A stretch of 64,000 nt of DNA from assembly GCF_946223165.1 (NCBI RefSeq), contig NZ_CAMIBP010000010.1:15652-79651 (forward strand), in the 5' to 3' direction. How positions within the stretch are numbered: position 1 is the stretch's first letter; each line of letters opens with the position of its first letter. Both the position numbers and the translations under genes were made by a program. Below the pieces are notes generated by a model. The model did no database searches. It was given only the letters and a program-made list of their open reading frames with translations, and was not told the DNA's origin. Below, piece by piece: positions 16,212-25,211 of this stretch. This DNA is from an uncultured Corynebacterium sp. GTDB taxonomy: Bacteria > Actinomycetota > Actinomycetes > Mycobacteriales > Mycobacteriaceae.

Positions 16212-17561
16212 ATGAGCGTGCTGGTTGTGGGCATGTCCCACCAGTCAGCGCCGGTAGCGTTGCTGGAGCGGCTGAGCATGGACGATGGCGTGCAAAACGC
16301 CGCGTGCAGCCAGCTGGTTGCAGCGCAATCGCTGTCCGAGGCCATGATCATCTCGACGTGTAACCGCATGGAGGTCTACACGGTTACCAACTCCTTCCAC
16401 ACGGGCGTGCAAAACGTCGTCGACGTCCTGCACGAGGTGTCCGGGGTGGACGAGGACGAGCTGCGCGGCTACCTCTACGTCCGCTACGCCGACGCGGCTG
16501 CCGAGCACCTCATGACGGTGGCGGCCGGGCTCGACTCCATGGTGGTCGGCGAACAGCAGATCATCGGCCAGGTGCGTACGGCGTATCAGAAGGCGGCAGA
16601 GCAGGGGACCGTGGGCCCGCGCATCCACGCGCTGGCCCAATCCGCGCTGCACACCGGCAAGCGCGTGCACACAGAGACCGACATCGATGAGGCCGGCGCG
16701 TCCATGGTGTCGTACTCCTTCGATCGGGTCCTGCAGCTGCGGGGTTGGGAAGACCTGCGTGGCAAGCGGGTCCTCATCCTGGGCGCGGGAGCCATGGCCT
16801 CTCTTGCGGCGACGCATGCCGGCCGCCTCGGGGCCACCCTCGTCATCGGCAACCGCACGCGGGAACGCGCCGAGCGGGTCGCCGAGCATGCGGCGCAGGC
16901 CGGCGTCCACGCGGAGGTCGTCGACTTCGCCGCGCGTGCCGAGGCCCTGCGCCACGTCGACGTCGCGGTGTCCGCGACGGGTGCGACGGGCTTCACCATC
17001 GTCGGTGACGACGTCGCGGATCTTCCTGCGGGGGCGGAGCTCACGCTCATTGACTTGTCCATGCCGCGCGACATTGATGAGGCCTGCGGGCGCGTCGCGG
17101 GCGTCGAGCTGGTCAATATTGAGCGGCTGTCCATGTCGGTGCGCGACGGTTCCATTCAGGAAGGCCCGCAGGCCCAGGCCCGCGCCATCGTGTTGGAGGA
17201 GCTAGAGTCCTATGCCTCCGAGCAGCGCGTGCGCGATGTCGCTCCGGCGGTGAGCGCGCTGCGCAAGCACGCCGCGGATCTCGTGGAATGCGAGGTCGCG
17301 CGCCTCGAGCAGAAGCACCCAGAGCTCGATGGGGAGCAGCGCGAGGACATCAACCGCGCCCTCAAGCGCGTCGTGGACAAGCTGCTTCATGAGCCAACCG
17401 TGCGCGCGAAGCAGCTCGCCGCCACCTCGGGGAGCGTCAGCCATGAGACCGCGCTGCAGGAGCTCTTCGGGCTTGACCTCGCCGACGTGAGCGCCGGGGC
17501 CGCCGATGCCCGCGAGGAAGGCGTCAAGGTCGACGTCGACGAGCTGCCCAAGACTATCTAA
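16212..17561 (+). CDS. hemA: Glutamyl-tRNA reductase
   Basis: A 449-residue NADPH-dependent reductase that turns glutamyl-tRNA(Glu) into glutamate-1-semialdehyde, the committed step of C5 heme synthesis. The catalytic cysteine is Cys50 in IISTCNRMEVY. The substrate domain has GLDSMVVGEQQI(I)GQV and the NADPH domain has VLILGAGAMASLAA. The C-terminal dimerisation helices are intact. I start at the ATG 16212 (family N-terminus MSVLVVGMSHQSAP, GAGAGG-like ribosome site). Longer upstream in-frame starts lack support. It heads the hem cluster; hemC follows after ten bases. Confidence 0.96.
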   Translation: MSVLVVGMSHQSAPVALLERLSMDDGVQNAACSQLVAAQSLSEAMIISTCNRMEVYTVTNSFHTGVQNVVDVLHEVSGVDEDELRGYLYVRYADAAAEHLMTVAAGLDSMVVGEQQIIGQVRTAYQKAAEQGTVGPRIHALAQSALHTGKRVHTETDIDEAGASMVSYSFDRVLQLRGWEDLRGKRVLILGAGAMASLAATHAGRLGATLVIGNRTRERAERVAEHAAQAGVHAEVVDFAARAEALRHVDVAVSATGATGFTIVGDDVADLPAGAELTLIDLSMPRDIDEACGRVAGVELVNIERLSMSVRDGSIQEGPQAQARAIVLEELESYASEQRVRDVAPAVSALRKHAADLVECEVARLEQKHPELDGEQREDINRALKRVVDKLLHEPTVRAKQLAATSGSVSHETALQELFGLDLADVSAGAADAREEGVKVDVDELPKTI

Positions 17562-17571
17562 GGAGACTCCC

Positions 17572-18459
17572 TTGTTCACGATTGGTACCCGCGGTTCCCT
17601 GCTGGCCACCACGCAGTCTGGCCACGTGCGCGACTGGCTCGGCGCCCAGGGCTTTCCGGCCGAGCTTCACATCGTCACCACTGACGGCGACGTCAATATG
17701 GCCCCGGTGGAGCGCATCGGTGTCGGCGTGTTTACGCAGCGCCTGCGCGAGGCCCTCGATCACGGGGAATGTGACATCGCCGTGCACTCGTACAAGGATC
17801 TTCCGACGGCGCCCGATCCCCGCTTCGTGCTCGTCGTCCCTGCCCGCGAGGACAGCCGCGAGGCCCTCATCGCCCGCGACGGCATGATGCTCGAGGACCT
17901 GCCGGAAGGCGCAGCGGTGGGCACGTCCGCCCCGCGTCGCATCTCCCAGCTCAAGGCCCTGCGCCCTGACCTCGACATCCGCCCGTTGCGCGGCAACATC
18001 GACACGCGCATGGGCAAGGTGACGTCGGGCGAGCTCGACGCCGTCATGCTTGCCTACGCCGGCCTAGTGCGCGCCGGGTACGCCGACCGCGCCACCGAGG
18101 TCTTTGACCCGGAGGTCTTCCTGCCAGCCCCGGCCCAAGGCGCCCTCGCTATCGAAGCGAAGGTGGGAACCCCGGCGGCCGAGGCGCTGAAGACCATTGC
18201 GGATGCGCGCGCCCAAGCGGCCGCGGAGGCTGAACGCGGCGTGCTGTCGCGCCTTGAGGCCGGGTGCACCGCCCCGGTCGCGGCTACCTCCCGCTTCGAG
18301 GGGAACCAGCTCGTCGTCGAGGGTGGCGTGTTCGCCCTGGACGGCACGGCATCTCTGCGGGCCACCGCCGCGGGCGCGCTGGCCGATGCCGCCGAGCTCG
18401 GACGCTCCGTGGCGGACGAACTCTTCGCCCGCGGCGCCGCGTCGCTCTTGGGCAAGTAA
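17572..18459 (+). CDS. hemC: Porphobilinogen deaminase (hydroxymethylbilane synthase)
   Basis: A 295-residue enzyme that joins four porphobilinogens into hydroxymethylbilane. The start is a TTG at 17572 placed six bases after AAGGAG. The protein then opens with FTIGTRGSLLA, the family N-terminus. The dipyrromethane-cofactor cysteine is Cys232 in EAGCTAPV. Substrate-binding arginines lie in SAPRRISQL and RGNIDTRMGK, and the catalytic Asp is in HSYKDLPT. It is ten bases downstream of hemA and so surely in the same operon. Confidence 0.95.
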   Translation: MFTIGTRGSLLATTQSGHVRDWLGAQGFPAELHIVTTDGDVNMAPVERIGVGVFTQRLREALDHGECDIAVHSYKDLPTAPDPRFVLVVPAREDSREALIARDGMMLEDLPEGAAVGTSAPRRISQLKALRPDLDIRPLRGNIDTRMGKVTSGELDAVMLAYAGLVRAGYADRATEVFDPEVFLPAPAQGALAIEAKVGTPAAEALKTIADARAQAAAEAERGVLSRLEAGCTAPVAATSRFEGNQLVVEGGVFALDGTASLRATAAGALADAAELGRSVADELFARGAASLLGK

Positions 18460-18534
18460 TTTCGTGAAATGGGCCTTTTCAATTAGGGTGTAGTTACCAC
18501 ACGATCATGCATGGATCATGATCCGGCCCCCCTT

Positions 18535-18567
18535 AAACTCCTGGGATGCCTCACATCCTGGGAGTTT
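18535..18567 (+). terminator. Hairpin between hemC and hemD
   Basis: AAACTCC-TG-GGATG pairs with CATCC-TG-GGAGTTT around a CCTCA loop, with one internal mismatch. No T-run beyond GTTT follows. It could be a weak terminator, an attenuator or an mRNA processing site in the hem operon. GATCATGCATGGATC at about 18503 is a second symmetric patch in the same 140-base gap. Confidence 0.45.
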
Positions 18568-18599
18568 GGCCGTCAAGAGACTAGAAAAGAACCTTACAA

Positions 18600-20276
18600 T
18601 TGAGCACGAGCGTTTCTGACTCCCCGGAACAGCTGGGAAAGGTGATCTTCGTCGGCGCAGGTCCGGGAAACCCGGACATGCTGACTATCCGCGCCCGCGA
18701 GGTCCTGGCCCACAACGCCATTGCCATCACCGATCCTGAGGTGATGCAGGGCGTGCGCGACGTCGTCGGTTCCGCGCTGCCAGTCCCGCAGGAGCTTCTC
18801 GATGCCGCGGAGCGGGAGTACGAGGAGATCGTCGCCGCCGCGAAGGCCGCCGGCGCTCGTCGTAAGCCGCCGCGCCCCGCCGCGCCTACCGCCGCGCAGA
18901 TTTCGGAGCCGGGGGAGGACGCCGCAGCCGTCGTCGAGCAGCTGCGCAGCGGCCTGGAAGCCGGTGGGGACGTCGTACGCCTCGTGGCCGGCAATCCGCT
19001 GAACCGGGAGTCCGTGAAGGCGGAGATTTCTGCGGTCGCCGCCGCGGGCCTCGAGTTTCAGGTCGTCCCGGGCATGTCCCTGCCGTCGACCGTCCCGTCC
19101 TTTGCAGGCCTGGCGGTGGGTTCCACGTACACGTCCGCTGAGATTACCGAGAACTCGGACTGGGACGCGCTGGCCAGCGCCACCCAGCCGCTCGTGCTCC
19201 AGGCCACCGAGGCCGATCTGCCCACCATTTCCCGCGAGCTCGCGGAGCGCGGCATGCCGGCAGAGACGGAAGCCTACGTCACCGTTCATGGCACGACGCG
19301 CCTGCAACGCACCCACGAGACCAACCTGGGAACGCTGGGTAAGCTCGGTGCCGAGCTGCCGGGCGATCTGGTCGTCACCCTGGGCCGTTCCTTCGACGAT
19401 CGCACCAAGTACTCCTGGTGGGAAAACCGCCCGCTCTACGGCTGGCGCGTGCTCGTGCCGCGGACGAAGGAGCAGGCCGCGGCCATGTCCGCGCGCTTGG
19501 CGGGCTACGGCGCCATCCCGCAGTCCGTGCCCACCATTTCCGTGGAGCCGCCGCGCAACCCCGCGCAGATGGATCGCGCCATCAAGGGCATCGTAGAGGG
19601 GCGCTACAAGTGGATCGTCTTCACGTCCGTTAACGCCGTAAACGCGGTGTGGGACAAGATCTTCGAGCTCGGCCTGGACGCGCGCGACTTCGCCGGCGTT
19701 CATCTCGCGGCCGTGGGGACGAAGACCGCGGAGGCCATCCGTGCCAAGGGCATGGTGCCGGAGCTGCTGCCGCCGTTAACGAAGCAAAACGCCGAGGGCC
19801 TCGTCGAGGTCTTCCCCAACTACGTCGAGGACATTGACGTCGTCTCGGGCGTGCTGCTGCCGCGCGCGGATATTGCGGGGGAGACCCTGCCCGCTGGACT
19901 GACCGCGCTGGGCTGGGAGGTCGACGACGTCGTCGCGTACCGCACCGTGCGCGCCGCCCCGCCGTCGGCGGAGATCCGCGACATGATTAAGTCGGGCGGT
20001 TTTGACGCAGTGGCGTTTACCTCTGGCTCGACGGTGCGCAACCTCGTCGGCATCGCCGGCAAGCCGCACGCCCGCACCATCATCGGGTGCATCGGTCCGT
20101 CGACGAAGGCCGCCGCGGAGGAGCTGGGCCTGCGCGTCGACGTCGTGCCAGAGGAGGCCACCGCCGCCGCGCTCGTCGATGCCCTCGCGGAGCACGTCGC
20201 CGCGCTGCGTGCCGCGGGCAACCTGCCGGCGCCCCGGAAGAAGCGCCGCACGCGCAAGAAGACTAAGGTTGACTAG
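18600..20276 (+). CDS. hemD: Uroporphyrinogen-III synthase fused to a degenerate SUMT-like domain
   Basis: A 558-residue two-domain protein. Residues 1-275 resemble uroporphyrinogen-III methyltransferase (first loop VIFVGAGPGNPDMLT), but the usual GGDP motif is replaced by LVAGNPLNR, so methyl transfer is doubtful. Residues about 280-540 are uroporphyrinogen-III synthase (GWRVLVPRTKEQA, WIVFTSVNAV, AVAFTSGSTVRN), which cyclises hydroxymethylbilane. A basic tail (KKRRTRKKTK) ends the protein. The start is a TTG at 18600, after a weak purine-rich site. C. glutamicum HemD has the same fusion as I recall. The 140-base gap after hemC holds a hairpin. Confidence 0.9.
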   Translation: MSTSVSDSPEQLGKVIFVGAGPGNPDMLTIRAREVLAHNAIAITDPEVMQGVRDVVGSALPVPQELLDAAEREYEEIVAAAKAAGARRKPPRPAAPTAAQISEPGEDAAAVVEQLRSGLEAGGDVVRLVAGNPLNRESVKAEISAVAAAGLEFQVVPGMSLPSTVPSFAGLAVGSTYTSAEITENSDWDALASATQPLVLQATEADLPTISRELAERGMPAETEAYVTVHGTTRLQRTHETNLGTLGKLGAELPGDLVVTLGRSFDDRTKYSWWENRPLYGWRVLVPRTKEQAAAMSARLAGYGAIPQSVPTISVEPPRNPAQMDRAIKGIVEGRYKWIVFTSVNAVNAVWDKIFELGLDARDFAGVHLAAVGTKTAEAIRAKGMVPELLPPLTKQNAEGLVEVFPNYVEDIDVVSGVLLPRADIAGETLPAGLTALGWEVDDVVAYRTVRAAPPSAEIRDMIKSGGFDAVAFTSGSTVRNLVGIAGKPHARTIIGCIGPSTKAAAEELGLRVDVVPEEATAAALVDALAEHVAALRAAGNLPAPRKKRRTRKKTKVD

Positions 20277-20306
20277 GCACAAATTCCAACCTTTGGAGGA
20301 TTCCCA

Positions 20307-21290
20307 GTGAGTACCTTCCCCACCCGTCGCCCGCGCCGCCTGCGTCAGAGCCCGGCCATGCGCGAGCTGGTTGCGGAGACCCAGTTGCACCCGTCTGATT
20401 TTATCCTGCCGATGTTCGTCGCCGACGGCATCACCGAGGCTCGTGAGATCTCGTCCATGCCTGGGGTTTACCAGCACACCATCTCCAGCCTCAAGGCCGC
20501 CGCGCACGAGGCGCTCGACGCCGGCGTGAAGTGCGTGGATCTCTTTGGCGTACCCCTCGATGACGATAAGGACGCCACCGGCTCGGCCGCATGGCAGCCG
20601 GACGGCATCCTCAACCGCGGCGTCGCAGCCCTGCGCGCGGAGTTCGGTGACGACCTGCTCATCATGGCGGACACCTGCCTCGATGAGTTCACGGACCACG
20701 GCCACTGCGGCGTCCTCGATGACCGAGGTCGCGTGGACAACGATGCCACCCTGCAGTTGTATGCCGACATGGCGCGCGCCCAGGCCCGTGCCGGCGCCCA
20801 CATCGTCTCCCCGTCCGGAATGATGGACGGCCAGGTAGGCGTCATTCGCGAGACCCTGGATGAGGCCGGCCACGAGGACGTGGCCATCATGGCATACTCC
20901 GCCAAGTACGCCTCCGCCTTCTTCGGCCCGTTCCGCGACGCTGTTGGTTCCTCCCTCAAGGGAGATCGCCGCACCTACCAGCAGGATCCCCGCAACTTCC
21001 GCGAGTCCCTGCTCGAGGTCGAGTTGGACATCGAGGAAGGCGCGGACTTCGTCATGGTCAAGCCGGGCCTGCCGTACCTCGACGTCTTGAGCGAGGTCGC
21101 GCAGACTTCCCCGGTCCCCGTCGCGGTCTACCAGGTCTCCGGCGAGTACGCCATGATCAAGGCCGCCGGCGCCAACGGCTGGATCGACGAGGAGCGCATC
21201 GTGCTCGAGTCGCTCACCGCTTTCAAGCGCGCCGGTGCCGATCAGATCCTCACCTACTTCGCCGTCGACGCCGCCCGCGCGCTGGCGTAG
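20307..21290 (+). CDS. hemB: Delta-aminolevulinic acid dehydratase (porphobilinogen synthase)
   Basis: A 327-residue enzyme that condenses two 5-aminolevulinates to porphobilinogen. The two Schiff-base lysines are near residue 200 (AYSAKYAS) and 252 (MVKPGLPY). The metal-site region reads DTCLDEFTDHGHCG, with aspartates in place of the full zinc cysteine triad, suggesting a Mg-type enzyme; that is inference. The start is GTG at 20307 after GGAGGA. It follows hemD by 30 bases in the hem operon. Confidence 0.96.
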   Translation: MSTFPTRRPRRLRQSPAMRELVAETQLHPSDFILPMFVADGITEAREISSMPGVYQHTISSLKAAAHEALDAGVKCVDLFGVPLDDDKDATGSAAWQPDGILNRGVAALRAEFGDDLLIMADTCLDEFTDHGHCGVLDDRGRVDNDATLQLYADMARAQARAGAHIVSPSGMMDGQVGVIRETLDEAGHEDVAIMAYSAKYASAFFGPFRDAVGSSLKGDRRTYQQDPRNFRESLLEVELDIEEGADFVMVKPGLPYLDVLSEVAQTSPVPVAVYQVSGEYAMIKAAGANGWIDEERIVLESLTAFKRAGADQILTYFAVDAARALA

Positions 21291-21303
21291 AAAGAGAGAC
21301 CAC

Positions 21304-22008
21304 GTGACCGCTGTGCCCGGACTGACCCCGCCGACCCCGTCAGACGCAGAGTCCGACCAGAAGCGCAACGCCAACGCGCAGGACGCGGCGGGCCCGAAGG
21401 GGCCGAAGAAGCGCCCCGAGGCCGTCCAGCTCATGATCTGGGTGTGGCTCGTCGCCGCCGGCGGCGAGCTGGTGCATCAGATCCTGCAGGTGATCCTGTC
21501 GCTGCTCAACCGGGACGTCTTTGTCGCCTCCCTGCGCGCCACGCTCAAGGAGCGCGATGAGGCGGGCAACTACCCGGACGCGGTCCTGCACCTCGCGGCC
21601 AACCTCTACATCGTCGGCACGGCCGTGCTGTTCATCGTTATTATCGGCGTGTTGGTCTTCATGCTCCTGCGCCTGGCGCGCCAGGAGAAGGGCGCGGGCA
21701 TGGCCCGCCGCCTGTGGTTCGCGTTCTCCCTGTATTTCGTGTTCCGCATCCTGTTGGTCTTCATGAGCGCGCCGGCTGGCACAGACGTGCCGGAGTGGCT
21801 CTTCGTGGTCGACGGCATCGTCCAGATCATCGTCGGCAGCGCCGGCGCCATGGGCATCGCCTTCGCCGTCAAGGAGGAGACCCTGGACTACACGGGCGAG
21901 CTCGCCCAGGTCCGGGAGCTGGAAAAGGAGCTGCGCCAGCGGGAGCTGGAGCAGCAGAAGAAGGCTCAGGATGCCGACCACGACGACAAGAAGGACGCCA
22001 AGAAGTGA
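21304..22008 (+). CDS. Membrane protein of unknown function within the hem cluster
   Basis: A 234-residue protein. Residues 1-42 are hydrophilic, followed by about four transmembrane helices (IWVWLVAAGGELVHQ; NLYIVGTAVLFIVIIGVLV; LWFAFSLYFVFRILLVF; FVVDGIVQIIVGSAGAMG) and a charged C-terminal helix (RELEKELRQRELEQQKK). The start is GTG at 21304 and the end overlaps the next gene by four bases. It has a conserved position between hemB and hemE in corynebacteria. A link to heme synthesis or export is suggested only by position. Confidence 0.82.
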   Translation: MTAVPGLTPPTPSDAESDQKRNANAQDAAGPKGPKKRPEAVQLMIWVWLVAAGGELVHQILQVILSLLNRDVFVASLRATLKERDEAGNYPDAVLHLAANLYIVGTAVLFIVIIGVLVFMLLRLARQEKGAGMARRLWFAFSLYFVFRILLVFMSAPAGTDVPEWLFVVDGIVQIIVGSAGAMGIAFAVKEETLDYTGELAQVRELEKELRQRELEQQKKAQDADHDDKKDAKK

Positions 22009-22469
22009 CGTTCCCGCAGGACTACAATCGCCGCCCGAAGAAGGAGCGCGAGCCCCTCGACCTCACGGTGTGGCCCAAGGATCTCACGTGGGCTTATTGG
22101 GTCTTCGTGGCCGCGGCGGTGGTCATGGTCGTCTCGGCGCTGGCCGGCTTCTTTGCCCAGGACTCGTCCACCGGCGCGTTGTCGGATTTCCTGCGGTCCA
22201 ACCGCATGTTCGTGGCGTGGGCTAACCTCATTGGCGCGCTCATCATCGCCTTCGTCGCGCCGCAGCTCGCGCGCCCAATGAAGCATGCGCGCTCCATCTT
22301 GGCGGCCGTCACCGGACTGTCCGCTTTCTTCAACATTGCCGCCGTGGCCATCGGCGCGGGCGGTCTTTTCCTCATCGTCATCGTAATCTTGCTCGTGGCC
22401 GGCACGTATCTCATGTACCGCCCAGACCCCAACGAGTTCATCCGCGAACGTACTCGCCCGACCCTTTAG
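22005..22469 (+). CDS. Small membrane protein of unknown function within the hem cluster
   Basis: A 154-residue protein that starts with GTG at 22005, overlapping the previous stop (GTGA), so it is translationally coupled. About 27 hydrophilic residues are followed by four hydrophobic helices (YWVFVAAAVVMVVSALAG; MFVAWANLIGALIIAFVAP; ILAAVTGLSAFFNIAAVAI; LFLIVIVILLVAGTYLMY). It ends with YRPDPNEFIRERTRP. No family is recognised. hemE starts ten bases after the stop. Confidence 0.82.
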   Translation: MTFPQDYNRRPKKEREPLDLTVWPKDLTWAYWVFVAAAVVMVVSALAGFFAQDSSTGALSDFLRSNRMFVAWANLIGALIIAFVAPQLARPMKHARSILAAVTGLSAFFNIAAVAIGAGGLFLIVIVILLVAGTYLMYRPDPNEFIRERTRPTL

Positions 22470-22478
22470 GAGACATCC

Positions 22479-23516
22479 GTGCGCTTGTCTAACGCCCCGC
22501 TCGTCGATGCCGCCCTCGGCCGCACCCCCTCCCGCCCGCCCGTGTGGTTCATGCGTCAGGCCGGCCGCTCCCTGCCGGAGTACAAGGCCGTGCGGGAGGG
22601 TATCGGCATGCTCGAGTCCTGCTTCATGCCGGAGCTGTTGGCGGAGATTACCCTGCAGCCGGTCCGCCGCCACGACGTGGACGCCGCCATCCTATTTAGC
22701 GACATCGTCGTGCCGCTCAGGGCCGCGGGCGTGGCGGTGGACATCGTGCCAGGCAAGGGCCCGGTGCTCGAGTCCCCGGTGCGCACCCGCGCGGACGTGC
22801 AGGCGTTGCCCATCCTGGATGTGGACGTGCCGGAGGTCCGGCAGGGCATCCAGATCATTCTGGAGGAGCTTACCGCGCAGCAGGCCCTCATCGGCTTCGT
22901 GGGCGCGCCGTTCACCCTGGCGTCCTATCTGGTGGAGGGCGGCCCGTCCCGCAACCACGAGAAGACCAAGGCGCTCATGCACTCCGAGCCCGCCACGTGG
23001 CACGCGCTCATGGAGCGCCTGACGCCCACCATCATCGCGTTCCTTCAGCTGCAGATGGACGCCGGCATTGACGCCATGCAGCTCTTCGATTCCTGGGCGG
23101 GCTACCTCAACGAGCGCGATTACCGCGAGTTCGTCTTGCCGTACTCGACTCGAATTCTTGATTCTGCTTCGGGCCGAATCCCGCGTATCCACTTCGGCGT
23201 CGGCACCGGCGAGCTGCTCGGCGCCATGTCCGAGGCCGGCTCCGAGGTCATGGGCGTGGACTACCGCGTCACCATGAATGCCGCCGCCTCCCGCGTGCGC
23301 GCCCGCACCCTGCAGGGCAACCTGGATCCGGCCCTGCTCTTTGCTGGCGATGCCGCCGTGCGCGACGCCGTCCGCAGCATCAAGGCCGAGGTCGACGCTG
23401 CCCGTGAGAACGGAGACCTGGACACCCACATCTGGAACCTCGGCCACGGGGTTCTTCCCACCACTGACGCCGACGCCATCACCCGCGCCGTTGCCATCAT
23501 CCACGAGGAGGGCTAA
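22479..23516 (+). CDS. hemE: Uroporphyrinogen decarboxylase
   Basis: A 345-residue enzyme that removes four carboxyls from uroporphyrinogen III to give coproporphyrinogen III. Both family signatures are present: PPVWFMRQAGRSLPEY (residues 14-29, with the catalytic arginines) and GFVGAPFTLASYLVEGG (about 144-160). DIVVPL carries the substrate-binding aspartate. The start is GTG at 22479 after TAGGAG. The stop TAA shares its last base with the hemY start. Confidence 0.96.
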   Translation: MRLSNAPLVDAALGRTPSRPPVWFMRQAGRSLPEYKAVREGIGMLESCFMPELLAEITLQPVRRHDVDAAILFSDIVVPLRAAGVAVDIVPGKGPVLESPVRTRADVQALPILDVDVPEVRQGIQIILEELTAQQALIGFVGAPFTLASYLVEGGPSRNHEKTKALMHSEPATWHALMERLTPTIIAFLQLQMDAGIDAMQLFDSWAGYLNERDYREFVLPYSTRILDSASGRIPRIHFGVGTGELLGAMSEAGSEVMGVDYRVTMNAAASRVRARTLQGNLDPALLFAGDAAVRDAVRSIKAEVDAARENGDLDTHIWNLGHGVLPTTDADAITRAVAIIHEEG

Positions 23517-24898
23517 TGAACATCGCCATTATCGGCGCCGGCCTGGCCGGACTGACCGCTGCCTACGAACTCGGCCGCAATAGCGACCACAAGGTCTACG
23601 TCTTCGAGGCGTCCGACCGCATCGGCGGCAAGCTCCACACCGTCGCCTTCAACGACGGCCCCACGGACATGGGCGCAGAGGCCTTTATCCGGCGCCGCCA
23701 GGATGCCGTGGATTTCTTCGAGGAACTTGGCCTCACCGGATCCATCGTCACCCCGTCCGATCTGCGCCCGCGCGTCTACACCGGCGGCGAGCTGCACTTC
23801 CTGCCCACCGGCGGCGTCATGGGCATCCCGTCGAAGCCGCAGGATTTCTTCTCCGATGCTTCCAACGAGCGCATCGCCAACGAGCAGCCCTTCACCTGGG
23901 AGGTCGGCGGCGATGTCTCCGTGGGGCAGCTCGTGCGCCAGCAATACGGCGATGACGTGGTGGACCACGTGGTCTCCGCCCTGCTCGGCGGCGTCTACTC
24001 CTGTTCCGCGGATGACTTGGGCCTGCGCGCGACCGCGCCGCACCTGGCCGCCGCTCTCGATAAGCTCGCTGCCGAGGGCCCCGTGACGCTGTCCGCCGCC
24101 ATCGCCTCCCTCGAGGCGGGCCGCCCCGCTGCTGGCCCCGCCGACGGCCCCGTCTTCGCCACCTTCCGGGGCGGCTACGCCGAGCTCTACGAGGCCTTGG
24201 CGGAAAAGTCCGGCGCCGAGATTCATCTGGATACCTTCGTCTCCGGCATCACCCGCATCGCCGACGGCTTTGCTGTGGCCGGCGCGCCCGCCGAGCTCGG
24301 TTCCTTCGACCGCGTCCTGCTGGCCACCCCGGCGCCCACCACCGCGCGCCTGCTGCCCAAGGTCGCTCCGGAGGCCGCCGCCACGCTGCAGACCATCAAG
24401 CTTGCGTCCTCCGTCGTCATCGGCTTCAACTTCGCGTCCTCCACGGACCCCGACGGCAACTCCCTGCCCGAGGCCACCGGTATCCTCGTCGCCGCCGACG
24501 AGCCCAACCTGCGCGCCAAGGCCTTCACGCTCTCCTCCAACAAGTGGCCTCACATCGGGGAGCGCGGCGGTTTTATCGCTCGCGCCTCCTTCGGCCGCTT
24601 CGGAGACGACGCCCTCGTCCGCGCCAAGGAGGACGACCTCGTGGATTACGCCCTCGATGACCTCAAGAAGATCACCGGCTTCGACGGCCGCGCCGCCGGC
24701 GTGGAGGAGATCTACACCCAGCGCTGGTTCGGCGGCCTGCCCGTTTACGACGAGCACATCCTTGCCACCGTCGCCACCGCCCGCGAGCAGCTTGCCGCCG
24801 TGGACGGCATCGACGCCACCGGCGCCTGGGCTTCGGGCGTGGGCGTGCCCGCGGTCATCGCGGACGCCAAGGCCGCTGCCGCCCGCCTCCTCGGCTAA
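23516..24898 (+). CDS. hemY: Coproporphyrinogen III / protoporphyrinogen oxidase (FAD)
   Basis: A 460-residue FAD-dependent amine-oxidase-fold enzyme. The dinucleotide loop is IIGAGLAGLTAAYEL (residues 4-18), followed by EASDRIGGKLHT. The C-terminal FAD segment is GAWASGVGVPAVIADAK. In Actinobacteria this HemY type oxidises coproporphyrinogen III to coproporphyrin III (also called CgoX) in the coproporphyrin-dependent heme route. The start codon overlaps the hemE stop by one base. In C. glutamicum hemL follows directly, whereas here about 8.5 kb of other genes come between. Confidence 0.94.
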   Translation: MNIAIIGAGLAGLTAAYELGRNSDHKVYVFEASDRIGGKLHTVAFNDGPTDMGAEAFIRRRQDAVDFFEELGLTGSIVTPSDLRPRVYTGGELHFLPTGGVMGIPSKPQDFFSDASNERIANEQPFTWEVGGDVSVGQLVRQQYGDDVVDHVVSALLGGVYSCSADDLGLRATAPHLAAALDKLAAEGPVTLSAAIASLEAGRPAAGPADGPVFATFRGGYAELYEALAEKSGAEIHLDTFVSGITRIADGFAVAGAPAELGSFDRVLLATPAPTTARLLPKVAPEAAATLQTIKLASSVVIGFNFASSTDPDGNSLPEATGILVAADEPNLRAKAFTLSSNKWPHIGERGGFIARASFGRFGDDALVRAKEDDLVDYALDDLKKITGFDGRAAGVEEIYTQRWFGGLPVYDEHILATVATAREQLAAVDGIDATGAWASGVGVPAVIADAKAAAARLLG

Positions 24899-25211
24899 CT
24901 CGTGGCCGGACGCGGCAGGTCTACCGTGCATAAGTGGATAATAAGGCCCACTTTCGGACAGGATTTGGGCTCTTGCGAGCCACTTTTGCACGCTCACTAC
25001 AGGAGATTCGTGACTTCTGTGCTCATGGTCCTCAGTTACGCCCGCGTGTGGACTCTTCATGACCGCGCCGCACCGAATACTAACAACGTGCTACTCACAG
25101 GGAATAGCGGTGAGGTGGGGGATTAGCTTGTGGAGCTGTTCTGTCAGTTCCGCTTGAAGTAGACACACTGTGCAGTGCCGGGAGCACGCCGAGCGGCCGG
25201 CCAGGCGGGGG
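24899..25211. other. Gene-free stretch after hemY
   Basis: I see no convincing gene. AAGTGG...GGCCCACTTT (24932-24954) carries the GGCCCACTTT motif that also occurs at 3800 and 58951, and GCCACTTTTG follows at about 24980. This is the left border of the block that separates hemY from hemL. No direct repeats or tRNA remnant typical of an integration site are obvious. Confidence 0.4.

Noticed and set aside
24902..25126. 74-codon frame after hemY
   Set aside because: No recognisable sequence, no ribosome site and no partner; the stretch reads as intergenic.
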